DNA of 64,000 bases from assembly GCF_900496995.4 (NCBI RefSeq), contig NC_044004.1, forward strand, positions 6,076,001 to 6,140,000. Reading direction: 5' to 3'. Positions 34,502 to 46,800 of this stretch are shown in pieces. The translations under genes were made by a program, and so were the position numbers. The notes below the pieces were generated by a model. The model did not search any database. It saw only the letters and a list, made by a program, of their open reading frames with translations, and was not told the origin of the DNA. This DNA is from Aquila chrysaetos chrysaetos (lineage: Eukaryota; Chordata; Aves; Accipitriformes; Accipitridae). The first letter of the stretch is position 1. Each line of letters opens with the position of its first letter.

Positions 34502-37500
34502 GTAAGTGCCTGCATGTGCTATGTGCTGCTTTGCCTCTGCAGATCCCACTGATATTTGGGAATCTACCTGTGCTGATGATGTAGATTGAAAACATGTCTC
34601 AGATTTCCTATTTCTGTCTGTCATCTTGCAATTGTTGGGGTTTTTTAAATGTATGTGCGTGGATATCTCAAAATAGAAGAGAAAGCATCTCTCTGGCTGG
34701 CGGCTGGAGGTCAGGAGATGCTGGGTGAAATTTTATGGCTTGCAGGAAAATGGTCCCAGCAAGCTCTGCAGCCACAGCCAGCACAACAGAGTGCGGCAGA
34801 CATGTGATAAGCCAGCAGGACCTTGGTGGCTTAGGGCAGCTATAGATCTGCTCCGTCAGGCTGTGAAAGTTGATGGCGAGCAGGACATTGCTCAGCCCAC
34901 CGTGCTGCTGCTTAGCGATGCTACAAAGCCCCAGATTCCACCATTTGTCGGAAAAATAGTCGGGGTTGTTTAAATGCTTAATGATAAATGTGGCTAGCTA
35001 GATTTCCACCAGTGTCCATGCCAGGGAAGGTGCTCCTGCAGAGATTCAGGAGGCTGTGCACTAATTCTGCACAGTTATGTGCTGGAGGGGCTCTACCTGT
35101 CAGATCAGCTTCAGGCTTCGAGAGAAGACTTCAGTGAGCTGGTTCTGAGGGAGCCTGAATCTCATTAAAAACCCCACTTGGTTCCCCCATTCTGCCTCGA
35201 TTTATTCCGTTTTCTCTGCTTGCCTCTCAGTGAAGGAAAGAAAACAGGATTTTTTTCTTTCCGATTGATGCTTAGCCAGGGAGGTAGCTGTTCTGCTCCC
35301 AGCCAGGTCGGTGAGGCAAGGGAGGTGTTTCCACACTGGAATAGAAAGCCTCCCAGCTGTGGGTCCCCAAATCCTGCTACATTCATTCAGCAGCAGCAAC
35401 CTGCCCACCGATGGCTCCAAGGTCCACCTAACATCTCTTGTTCCCGGGCAGGGCTTCCCGATGATCAGATCCAGAAGGGCAAGGACATCAAGAGCATCTC
35501 AGAAATTGTGCAGGATGGAAAAAAGTTCAAGATTACTGTGACCACTGGCTCCAAAGTGCTGCACAACGAGTTTGTCATCGGGGAGGAGTGCGAGATGGAG
35601 ATGCTGACAGGAGAGAAAGTCAAGGTGAGTGATCAGCTCCTCCTCTGCCAGGGCTGCAGGGGCTCAGGGATATTAAATTTCCTTTCCAGCCATTCCCTCT
35701 GTACTTGAGCAAAGGGAATGACCAGACCACGGGTGTTAATCTGACACAGGGAAAAGACATGGGTAATTCCCCAGCCTGGTTCTGTCTATCACAGTTTGCG
35801 TGCATGATTTAATATAATGGGAAGGGGCTAACTGCTGAAACCAAGTCTGCAGATGTGACACCCGCTGCCCTGCAGGTCCTCAGCAAGTCTCTTAGGGACA
35901 CATTTCTGAAAATGACAGCCCATTTCTGAGCCACCTTCCTGAGAAACTCAGAGCCTGAGACTCTGAAGTTCCCACCTCCCCTCTTCGCTTTTATAAAACA
36001 AGCTCCCCAACCAGCACTTCTGCAGATGAAGCCTTGCATTTCTAAAGCTATTTTAATAGCCAGTTTGGAAAACACTGGAAGCCAGTGTTTTAATAGCCCA
36101 TTTGGAAAAGGGGGATAGAGATGCTTTGATAAGTTTTTCTGACAGCAAAAGGTCTGAAAGATTTGAGATGGAAAAGGGTTGACTTTCTGTCATGTTGCAA
36201 CATGAAACATACTCCCACCTTTGTTTTGTTGACTTAAAGGTAGTGCAGGAAAGTCAGCCAGTGAATCCTAAACCAATAAATCTCTCCTTTTAAGTCCCAG
36301 CAGCTGTTAGCTTCTCTGCTAGCCTTTTCCACTGCTTCTGTTTGCACTGGGTGAGTTGATTTGGCAAGGTGAGGATCCATCACCCTTCAAATTGGGTCAG
36401 CTCCCGTTCCTGGACATTAGTTTCCAATGGTTCATGAAATGTCAAGACAGCGCCACGGGCAAATATTGCCTCTCACCTCTACCTTGGGAGAAGATGATAC
36501 TGCAGGGACTTTTGAAAGCAGGAGGGATGATCACCCAGTGAATTGGGCTCTTAGAGCCACACCAGCTATGTCACGATTTCCAGCATCACTGAATTCCCTT
36601 GCACATAAACTAGGGGGAAATGGCTGTTAGAAGAGTTTTACCCTCCATAAAGCAGCAACTCAAGGGCAGATGAACATGTCTTCTAGCTGGACAGACAGAT
36701 GAACAGAAATGTTTTTTGCTGGGTTATTTATTTGAGTAATTTCAATGATCAGTGATAGCTGCCCTGGGGATGCTGGTGCTGTCTGTAGCCTCTGGGGGCA
36801 GAGACTCAGCAGATGTACCTGTCCCTCTGAGAGCTTTCCAGCCACAAATGAGTTTCTGAAAGCTCCTTAAATAGTTTCCCACCTTGACCAAGACTCCCCC
36901 CAGCCCCATACTGTCACCCAGCTCCCCGTCACCCCACCCCAAAGGAGGTTGCTGCAGCAATATGCAATAGGTGGGGGGTGGAGAGGAGGTGACATGGAAT
37001 GCCCTGGCCCAGCTCAGGTGGCTCTGCAGTCCTCTCCTTGGAGGCGTGCAGCTCCCCTTGGTCTGGGTGCTGCATGAGGAGCTGCCCCAAGGAGCATCAG
37101 GGCTGCATGGAGGCACCAGCACTGGCAGGGTGAAGAGCCTTCCTTCTTCTTCCTCGAAACTCATGTGTTGGTGTGATGCCAAGGGATGCCAAGGATCCCT
37201 GCTCTGGCATCTAACAGTGCGGGAGCCATGAGTCAGTCTCAATCTGAAGGGGAGAGAAGTAGGTACGGCAGCAAAATCACATCCCTGGAGAGGCCAAAGT
37301 AAACATCCACACACTTGTGTTGTAGTCACCACCACCACAACCCTCTCTCTTCCTCCTCCCAGGAAAGCCAAAATCACCAGGGGAGCAGCTTACTCCAAAC
37401 AGCTTGCAGAGGGGATAGTGGCAACTCAGTACAGAAGGGGAAGGACAAATTGGAAGGGTTGAGATGGTCTCCAGCAATAACATGAATGTCTCTGCCTCCT

Positions 37501-38184
37501 CCTACCAGGCTGTTGTTCAGATGGAGGGTAACAACAGACTGGTCGCAAACCTGAAAGGGCTGAAATCTGTCACCGAACTCAACGGAGACACCATCACCAA
37601 TGTAAGTGTAGAAGAGAAGGGCAATGGCTGGAGTAATGGTGCATACAGCTGCCTTCAGCAGCCTGGCCCTAGAAAGCCTAGAGAGATGCTGGGGAACTTT
37701 GGGAGGTGCTGGAGATGAGCACATGCTTGCACTCAGGCTCTGCAGCCAAAGTTGATCAGTTGGCCAGGCACTGAAGGCAGTTTTTCATTATAGTCTGATC
37801 CAAAATGTACTCTTTTAGACCCCAGTAGGCATTGCTGATCAAAGTTTCATATAATAAAGGCATGTTCTCACCCACCCAGCGGTATAGGTATGTATGTGTC
37901 TGGGCTTGGCACTTTTAGAGAGAGAGGTGCAGCAGACTGATCCCAGTTGAGGGATGCCAGATTATCCCTACCTACTTTGGGATATTCATGAAGAAATCCA
38001 AAGCTTTAATAATTCAGTTTATAGGAGATAGACTGGGGACCAGTCTTGTTTTGATTTGCAAGACCAGATCCTTTCCAAGTAGAGTTTGGAGCCAAGCACC
38101 ATGAAAAGCTAACACTCTCCATTTGTTTTTCAGACACTGACCATGGGAGACCTCACCTACAAGAGAATCAGCAAGAGAATCTAG
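34435..38184 (+). CDS. FABP1: FABP1, liver-type fatty acid-binding protein (whole coding span, 4 exons)
   Basis: The exons 34435-34501, 35452-35624, 37509-37601 and 38134-38184 have the classic FABP sizes of 67, 173, 93 and 51 nt. They splice to 384 nt, giving 127 aa, exactly the liver-type length. The protein is a small cytosolic beta-barrel carrier of long-chain fatty acids and other lipids in liver and intestine. It starts [15 protein letters not shown] and ends YKRISKRI. The ligand-contact residues S39, N111 and R122 known from mammalian FABP1 are all present. All splice sites are canonical GT-AG and the ATG has A at -3. The plus-strand gene runs away from THNSL2 (divergent) and towards SMYD1 (convergent). 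Liver-type is preferred over the intestinal, ileal or basic liver paralogues because of the ISKRI end and the EMLTGEKVK block. Confidence 0.97.
35452..35624 (+). CDS. FABP1: FABP1 exon 2
   Basis: 173 nt between cccgggcag and gtgagt. It encodes residues 23-80 (LPDDQIQKG to LTGEKVK), covering the second helix and strands B to E of the barrel. Confidence 0.97.
36051..36110. repeat. 23-bp direct repeat in FABP1 intron 2
   Basis: 'ttttaatagccagtttgga' at 36051 recurs as 'ttttaatagcccatttgga' at 36088. The spacer contains an inverted CACTGG/CCAGTG pair. Confidence 0.8.
37509..37601 (+). CDS. FABP1: FABP1 exon 3
   Basis: 93 nt, phase 0 at both ends, acceptor cctaccag and donor gtaagt. It encodes [12 protein letters not shown] through DTITN and includes N111. 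Confidence 0.97.
38134..38184 (+). CDS. FABP1: FABP1 exon 4 with stop
   Basis: 51 nt after a strong tttgtttttcag acceptor. It encodes [16 protein letters not shown] and TAG. R122 lies in this exon. Confidence 0.97.
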   Translation, partial: TLTMGDLTYKRISKRI

Positions 38185-38227
38185 AAACCCTGCACACGCC
38201 AATCATTTTACTGTGTAAAATGTGTCC

Positions 38228-38250
38228 ATTAAAGTAAAATTTATATTAAA
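38228..38250 (+). terminator. FABP1: Poly(A) signals of FABP1
   Basis: Two ATTAAA hexamers, 38228-38233 and 38245-38250, lie 44 and 61 bp past the stop. They imply a 3' UTR of only about 65-90 nt. Confidence 0.75.
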
Positions 38251-40659
38251 GGCCTCTTCATTATCATCAATGTCTTCCCTGTTGCTATAAAGAGATGCAA
38301 GCCTTCAAAACTCACGCAAGCCCTGGTAGAAATTGGGCAACAGGCTGAGCCAAAGCTGTGCTGATGTCGGTGAATGGAGCCGGGCTAGGGCGAAGGCTCA
38401 GAGCCATTGAGTGACCCTTTGAGATGTGCTCCACACCGATGAGTGTTCTTCCAGCCCTTTCCTGGGGAGAGGTGTCAGGACCCTGCTGGGGATGTCCCGG
38501 TGGGTTGTGCACCCATGGCTGCCCTGGCTGGGTGGGTGGAGGAGCACTGGGCAGGGAAAGGGCTCTGTTCCCTTTCCTTATAAACACGGCCAAAGTGACC
38601 ACAAAGGGACTGGCAGGGCCAAAGGATGGGGTGGTTTAGGTGGGCTCAAGGAAATGTCAGTGATCCTGCCCGGAAAGCTGCCTTGGGGAAGCGACCAGCA
38701 TGGGGGCAGTTCAGGTGTCCCAACTGCCATCTTCATCCTCACACCTCTGCAACAGGATCCAGCCCTACAGGCTTTGACCACACCATCCTCACCTCCTTCC
38801 CATTCCTTCCCACCAGCAGGAGGGCCCCAGACAGCCTTTAGGCTTGTCCAGTGTGTGTTTCACCCCAAACCACACCTGATAAATTGGGTTGAACTGGAAT
38901 TGAACACTTCTCCCAGGATGAAATACAGGGTTTTTTCCTGGCGGGAGATGCGTGCTGGTTGTTCACAGTGCAGATACAGAAGGAGCACCAAAGTCATCTC
39001 CCACACTCTTGCTTGGCACTGGAGGCTGGATGGAGATGTGGTTTGCTGATGAACACAGGAGAGGAAACCCTTCTTAGCTGCCTTTTCCAAGCCCTGTGCT
39101 TTGATGACGATTGGCAATCGTCACTGGGAAATTGCTATATGGCTGGTGTGATATACCTAGCTGGGATGATGTTCTTACAACTGCTCAAAGCTGATCAGGA
39201 TGTTAGGAAAACACCACAAGTGCTTTCTCACCTCCTCCTGCAACCCCAGCCTGTGCCACTAAAGGACCAATTTGTCCTCACGTGCATCTCTCCTATGACT
39301 CCTCTCTCCTCAGGGAAGGTTTCAATGTTACAGGTCAACATTGATCCTCATGCTGAGAATTGAACCAATATGGACTGTCACCACTGGGCATCAGATGGGC
39401 ACCTCATGGACAAATGCAAGGGCTTAGCTCAACAGCGCCTAAAAAGCAGATGTTGGCCTCCAGTGAACTCAGATCTGGAGAAACATCAGCAAAATCACTG
39501 AGAAATGTCAAAGAGGAAAAGCCCCGGGTTTGTTTTCTTGCTATTCTGCTGAGGAGCAGGTAGGGCAGTCTTGAACAAACCGTCCCTTTTCATCTTTTGG
39601 CTGCCACTGGAGGTCTGGAGCAAACCAGTTGGATTTTTAGGTGGGCAGAAAGCAAAGCCTATTTTTTATCTAGAAATCCTTAGCCACTGCTTTTAGACTT
39701 TTCCTTAGTTCTGTTGGCTGCCCACTGGCAGCTAATCCATGGACTATCCCTTTTTTGCTTGGTGTAAAATTGATTAAGCACCTGTCTAAGCTGAAAGGCA
39801 GGTGCTGAAAGGCATCAGAGCCCCCAACTCACCCTGAAGGTGAGCAAAGATGGATCCCCCTCCCTGGAAACCACTTGTTCAGTTAGAGCAATCCACACAG
39901 CCAGTGTACCACACCAGTGCAACTGGCTTCTGGCACGGACTCATCTCATGTCCATCTGCTGCCATCACTGCAGACGTTTTCTGATTTTTAACTAAGGAGA
40001 CTAATTTACCGTAATTAATTTATCCTGATGTAGGAATTCCACTTAGTCTCGCTTGCAAAGCGCCCACAGTTTGATGTTGCACCCGTCTCAGCTGCAGAAT
40101 CATTTTTCATCGTTTTTTCATCAGAAAAACACCACTTTACACAAAACACCATCTGTGGGTCTCACTCAGTTTGCACTCAATGCCCACAGGCATATATGAC
40201 ACTTTTTGGAACCAGCTTCCTACTTCTACCGTCCCTTGGTCAACCACCCGTGGACATCACTGGAAAGAAATGATACCATCACAAGGAAGTGATGGGAAAA
40301 AGAACACTTAGGAAAGCATCAGTTAAAATTTAACCAAGGACTTCAGGATCAGGACTTGTGTAGAGAGAAACAGGCTTCCAATAATAATGTAAATAATTTT
40401 GTAACAGGGGTTTTTTTGCTTGATTTTTAATGCTAGTGGTAGAAAAAGGATGTTGTTTCTGCCAAGATCTCTTCTGCTTTGAGCCCTCAGAACGTTCTTC
40501 AGGACTCTCCCCCAGGACTTCCACGCTGTCAGACTGGTGCCACTGGAAATAATCCTGATGGATATATCACATTCCTATATCACATTCCCAATGTTTGGAG
40601 GTGCCACGGGTGATGTTATCGCACAGGCATGAATGACAGGCATCGTGTCAAGCTCAGGG
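38251..40659. other. Gap between convergent FABP1 and SMYD1
   Basis: 2.4 kb of unique-looking sequence holding the 3' ends of two convergent genes. No gene is visible. A short tandem duplication (a 15-bp unit ending in cacattcc) lies at about 40562-40589. Confidence 0.7.
40426..40431 (-). terminator. SMYD1: Alternative downstream poly(A) signal of SMYD1 (ATTAAA)
   Basis: A minus-strand ATTAAA about 230 bp past the stop. It would give a more ordinary 3' UTR than the hexamer on the stop codon. Sequence evidence only. Confidence 0.35.
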
Positions 40660-40665
40660 TTTATT
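40660..40665 (-). terminator. SMYD1: AATAAA overlapping the SMYD1 stop codon
   Basis: The TAA stop sits inside a canonical minus-strand AATAAA. If it is used, the 3' UTR would be only some 15-30 nt. A further ATTAAA on the minus strand at 40426-40431 is the next candidate. Confidence 0.45.
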
Positions 40666-40819
40666 CCTTCTTGTGGAAGAGGCTTGGTGAGGCCTCATTG
40701 CTGGGTTCAGGCATGACTTGAATCTTTTGGTTTTTGAGGGCAGCTTCCCTCATCTTGTAATACATGTACTCATTCTGCTGGAACATGCGCAGCTCCATCT
40801 CCGTCTGGACACGCATGAC
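40661..40819 (-). CDS. SMYD1: SMYD1 exon 10 with stop
   Basis: 159 nt from acceptor ttcctcag to TAA. It encodes [20 protein letters not shown] to the C-terminal SPSLFHKKE. Confidence 0.95.
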   Translation of the reverse strand, partial: VMRVQTEMELRMFQQNEYMYYKMREAALKNQKIQVMPEPSNEASPSLFHKKE

Positions 40820-43800
40820 CTGAGGAACACGACAGGTTACAAACCCTGTGATGCAGGGGATCTCAAAGCAAGTGAATAACGTGCTGCCTGAAAATGGGGA
40901 CCGTCCTTCAGGGATGTCCAAGGCCATGTAATGACTGATGCACTTTACTCTAGCTGTCCCACCAGTAGGACCAAAGCTGACTGGACACAGATATCCAGTT
41001 ACTTTCTCAAACCTGGTTGCCCATATACTGTGAAAGTGAAGAAGGCATCAGCCCTTCCTGCACCCAGCTCTTCTACAGGCTGCTGGGAAGCCTCACGCTC
41101 CCAAACCTGATGCAGGACCTCGAGGCGATGCTGTGCAGAGCCAGAGAGCGAGTGCGCTTCCCATCCACACCCCGGGTTTGACTCTTGGGGTGACCCATCA
41201 CGGGGCTGGGGGTCACCTCCTGTGGGAGGAGGGAGAGGAGGAGGAGAGGGATGCTCAGCCCCTCTTCAACCACATCACAGTTGCACCCCCTGAATCCCAG
41301 GGTTCACCATGAGCAGAGTCATTCGTAGTGCTGCATTATAGCAGAGGCTTAGAAGGGATTTCAGGAAATCTTTTTACACCTGTCTGTGAGTTTATTCAAC
41401 CCTTGCTTTAGGAGCACAGAGATAACCACGTGCCATATATCCACTATTTTCCTCCTGAAGTAAGTGCGAAGGGAAATACAGAAATGGAGGTGCTGGGGTC
41501 TCGCCCTCTGCTATATATAGGGAAACAGTCAACAGACAGGTTGGCTTTAGGTACTAGATACGCATTTTTCTGATGATATAAAATTGCACTACTGAAGGTT
41601 ATAGCTCTGCTATAACGGGGACTAAGACATCAATAAAGTATTTCATTTGGTATTGTGTAAGTTTTTTGGCTAATAAAGGAGAACGCTGTAAAGCCAACAG
41701 GTCACATCAGGTGAGTTAAAGGCTAAAGAAATTACAGATCCCCAGCTGCAGTTGTAAATATTTCATCATAGCTGAGCAGATGTAATTCCCCAGGATCTGC
41801 AGCTCCTGAGCCTAAGCTAGGAAATACACCTATCAGTCATTTGAGGAAAAAATACATTGCAGCTTAGAAGGACTGGGGAGTGTTAAATAAAGAAGAATGG
41901 ACACCAACAAAGAAAATCAGTTGGTAAACTGGGAACATCCACCATATGTAATTTGATATAGTCAAATTGTAATGCCATCCATCCGAGAGCAGTGAAATCA
42001 GGGTGAAGAATGGGAGGCTCTGTCCTTGGGCACAGCAGTTTCAAAGAAGATTCAGGGGCTAAGCAGCCATTTTTAATGTATGTCCCGGTGCAGGATAAAA
42101 GCTATTTTTCAGGGATGAAAAATTCCCATAAGAAGGGACATGCACTTCCCAGCAGACTGTAACATAATCTAGAGAAAACCACAGCACTAGTAAGAAGCAG
42201 TCAGTATTTGATACATATCTCAGCTCTTACGGATGGGTTGTTTCTACAGCTTGAATGTTATTTTGCCCAGAAAGACGACAGAGACAACACAGGAGATGAC
42301 ACCTACCTCCAGGTCTTTGGTAATTGGGTGGGAAGGTCCATGGGTTATCAGGAGAATGGCATAGGCTTTACAGATCAAGCCATGCCCAGCTTCAATGAGA
42401 CCAGCATGCCAGTGAGTCACTCCTGCCCGCATCACGGCCATTCCCAGCTGTGCGTTGTTGGGATGGTATATTTTCCTGGAAAAACATTGAGTAATTTTAG
42501 TTCAGGACAGGTCTGGGTTCCCAAATGTTTGTCAGTGATGTGATATGTTTGCCAAAGAGCAGACTGTTTACTCAAGTGAAGAGCCTATTGCCTTCGGTGC
42601 CACTGAAATGTGCAGCCCTGCTTAGAAAGGGGCAGGCATGAGTTACGCGAGGACACGAGTTGTACAAGGATGTGAGTTGTTGTGAAAGGGGATGAACAAC
42701 TTGCGAACAGGGAAAGTTGGACACCTGGGTTAGAGAATGCCAAGCTCTGTCATTCCATATTATTTTGGCACAAACAAAACCTAGATCTGACCCTACAGCC
42801 CACACGGCACCAACTTAACTTCAGACACTTAATGCAGTGGCTAAATTGAGAATGCAACAACCACCAGCTTCTCATTCAAAGTGAGGAGAGAAACAGGTGG
42901 TTCCAGAAACTCCAAAATTGTTCATCTCACCCCCTGGAGATGCATCCCTGCCTCTGGGGACTCTCAGATCACTCCCCTCTGGCCAGTACCCGAGGTGGGA
43001 AAAATGAAACCTGGCCTCTACAGCCAACTTTAGAAGCTGAGGCAGAGTTAGAAGCTGCTTGGACTTATCTGAAGCCCTGCCTTCAAGGGCTTATTTGGCA
43101 TATTGAATTGGCAGATCTTAAAGAAAGGAAGGAAATTACTGCAGTCCTCACTCTGGACCGAAAAACTGAGGGGGGGGGGGGGGGAAGCAATTTCTTCTGT
43201 GTCATTCAATTAGCTCAGTGCCAGGGCTGGGACGTGAAGTGGCTCGTTAGGCCTGCAAGACAGGGAGGTGAGTCTGTCACCCCTCTGAAAACAAACAAAA
43301 TATTACAGGCCTTTTGGGGCAGAACTGACCAAAAAGAAAGTAATGGGTATGAGATGCTCCCAGCAGGAGGGTGAATGAGATGATGAAATGGGCTTTTCTC
43401 TCTTCTCTATGGTCTCCATTACTTTTTAATTTTATTTTTTTTTTCTATTTAATACTCATCAGTCCTGTAGTAAAACCTCAGTAATAATAAAGTACATCAT
43501 TTTACTGTGAGGTTTTCCCCGGATCTATGTGAACTAAGCCTGAATTTCTTTATTCTCGCTGAGCTTTTACCACAGGACTTGTGTATACTAATTAGCCAAG
43601 ATAAAAATCCATGTATTATTCAAGAATGAAGGGATATCTTGAGTGACAGCCATTTGACACGGTTTCTCTTTTCTCTGCAACTTCTCCTTCCTGCAGGGTG
43701 CAGGGGAATAGACCATCTCCTGCAGTGACAGCCTCTCTGTCCTGTACCCAGGCTCTGTGTCTTGCTACCAGGGCAGCCCTGGGGTGCTTCTGAGACAAAA

Positions 43801-46800
43801 CAAAAAGGCTAATGAAAGATGTACCCAGACCATTTGCCAGTTACAGTTTAGTAAATCAAGGTGTTTGGGAGCTCTCGTGCATTTAAGAAGGAGTCCCTCT
43901 CTGTCTGGTGATATAATCAGGTCCCAGTCTGAATGCCAGCACCAATGCCTTGATAAGAGCAGACTAAAAAAATTATTCCTATAACACTGCCTAACATTGC
44001 ACAACCACAGAGAGCTGCCAAAAATAGGGCACAGACATACAGGTAGCCGTCCACCATCCTCTTGGCATAGTCAGCTGCTTCCTCAAACATCTGGAGGTAG
44101 GAGAGCACCTCGGAGGCAACGCTGAGGATCCTTAGGAGGTAGATGTTCGTGTCTCCCAGCACAGGCTCCTGTTTCTTCAGGCACTCCCGGCACAGCTTCA
44201 CGACCTGTGCCCGGAGGAAGCAGGGAGAGGAAAGGCAAGTCAGAGCACCGTTGCCCCCAAAGCTGCCACACCAAAGCCCTGTGGGTTGCGTGGTCCATAC
44301 CAGTCCCAGAGGCCAAGTCAGCCTCTGTGAAGTTTGGGGAAGATAGGATATGTTTTGATTCTTCGAGAAATATCAGCATAGCAAAATGATTGGTGCTCAA
44401 AGCTTTCTCTCCCAGGGTTACATTCATAAAACTGGTGAGGAAAAAGTGATGTCTACTGGTCAGGAGAAGAAAGATCCCAGGAGGTTGGGTTTTGTCAGAT
44501 AGCAAGTGCCTGCAGGACTTTTATACCCCAACACCATCCAGCCAACCTCCTACAAGCAGTTGATACAATGAATGCTCTTAATGACCCCATGGGGCTGGAG
44601 ACATGGGGCTGCACTGTCCCATGCCTGTCTGCTCAGCTGTGTCACATCTGCACCTAGCCATGACCCAATGTCCAGATTTCTGCTCTGGGGGCCTTTTCCC
44701 AAACTAAGTTCAAAACCAGAGGCTCTTGCTCAACCTGGAGTGTTTTCCTGAAGCTGTTATGCTCTGAAGAGAACAATTAAATATTTCCTGGGTCAGCAAA
44801 AGAGGGAAAAAGGAAGAAGTGACTTGAGCTCTCTCACCCTTTGCCCTTGTGGCCTGTGGTCCAGGTAGGACGTGGGTCTCCCACACCACACACCCATCCT
44901 CAGCACCTAACAAAGGAGCAACATGCAGGAGCCAGGAGGTGAAGAGGAGATCAAGAGGCAAACAGCCCACAGCTCTGTGTGTCAAGTCTCCTGACTGTCC
45001 CGTGCATCTCTCAAAACCACTGTCCCCCTTTTTATGAGGCTACCTGGCAGAGCTGACTCATTACGCTTGTCCTGTGACTCAAGTTTTTCGCCCAGGAGGC
45101 CCTTGGTTCAACACCTGTGTCAACTGGAGGTGCTGGAAGTCACCTGAATCTCCTTGGTATCATCACTATGAAAGAGATCAGTCTGGAATGTTGTCTCAGA
45201 CACAGTCGTGCTTTACAGAGGGCGGAAACCAGTGTCAGCTTTTGCAATTTGAGCTGCCAAAAAGGCGGGAAGCACATGGCGGTATTCAGGTTACAGCAAT
45301 GGGGGGTTTGTTTCATCCTTAAATCACTGACGTAGAGAGGGAAAAGACCTGCTTTCCCTGGCAGGCCGTATACAGCAAGAGAGCAAAAGTAGTGGGACTC
45401 ACTTCATGGTAAAGTCCCTCCATGCGGGCCTTGTTGATCTTCTCCAGCGTGTCCTTGGAGAACTGGATGACCTCCTTCACTGTCTCTGCAGAGGGCTGGG
45501 GACAACATTAGGAAAACCAGTGAGGAAAACGCACTGCCTGACACATGCCAAAATACCCTAGTTGAGGGGATGCTTGTTCTGCAGTCTGGGAACCCAAATC
45601 AGCTCAGCAGGATGCTTCCCACATTACCCACTACCTTTCTACCGCTGGCTGTATATCCCAGCGTGCCTCTCAGACCTGCCCGAGACTGGGCTGAAATGGT
45701 CCCAGTGCCAAGTTGAGAGGTGAAGCTCCTGCTGACTTCAGCAAGTGTTGCTCATCAGGGTAGCTGCCACGTACCTCTGACATGCATAACTGGGTTCCTG
45801 AACTCTTCCCCCCGTTTCTCTTCTCTAGAAAAGGGACAGAATTGACCCTGAAACTGGGAGATCTCATGAGACACCAAAGAGGCTGTGAAAGTCACCATTT
45901 AGTGTGTATCAGGTGCCCCCAGTGCAGTTGCTTGAGAGAAATAAGGCTCTTGAATGAGAGATGGGTGGAATAAGGATAGGAAAGATCACTAAATTTTACC
46001 CACTCTGAGAAATGCTGTCATTAGATCCAAACACCATAAGATGGTTGATCTCAGATTTCAGCTGCATCCAGAGAGTGAAATGTGTTTTCCCACACACCTC
46101 AAAGAAGTTTGGATTTCACCGTGTATTTGAAAATATGATGCACATCTAGGCGTGCCCAGCAAAACGCTAACCAGCTCATAATTAGCTGCCTCCTCTTCCT
46201 TAATTTAATGCTGAAATATAACACTACGATATCCAGCACCATCATTCATCTTCCACTTTTTTGAGCCTTTCAAATTTGCATTTTCTAACTATTCTAGGTC
46301 TCATGACCCTCCTTTTCATAAATGGGAAATCTGAAATCAGCCCACAATCCCATGACTTCAGAAGTTTTCAGGAAGAGCCTGGTCTGGACACGCAGTAGAG
46401 CCAGAGCAGAAGCATGTGCCCAGCAGCCAGGAAGGATCTCTGGGTGCAGATCAAAAGCAGAGACCAAACATTGCAACAAAGGACGCAAAGATTTGGAGTC
46501 AGGACATAGGACTGTCCCATTGTCTTTTCCCCACATCTAGTCAATCAGATTTTTGAGGAATCTGTGAAATTCAGCTAGTTGGGGAAAGCTCTTGAAAGTT
46601 TAGTAAGGAAGGAAAACCATATATATATATATAGCTGATTATAGACAAATAGTCTATATTATTAGACTAAAGCTACCATAGCTAATCAGATTTTGGCAGC
46701 TGTTTGAGCAGCACACAGGGTGTTCTAGGGCACAGAGCACATTCAAAGGCAATGTTAACGTCAGTGCAAATCACATCGCTATGCTGTCTGAGTAAAGACT

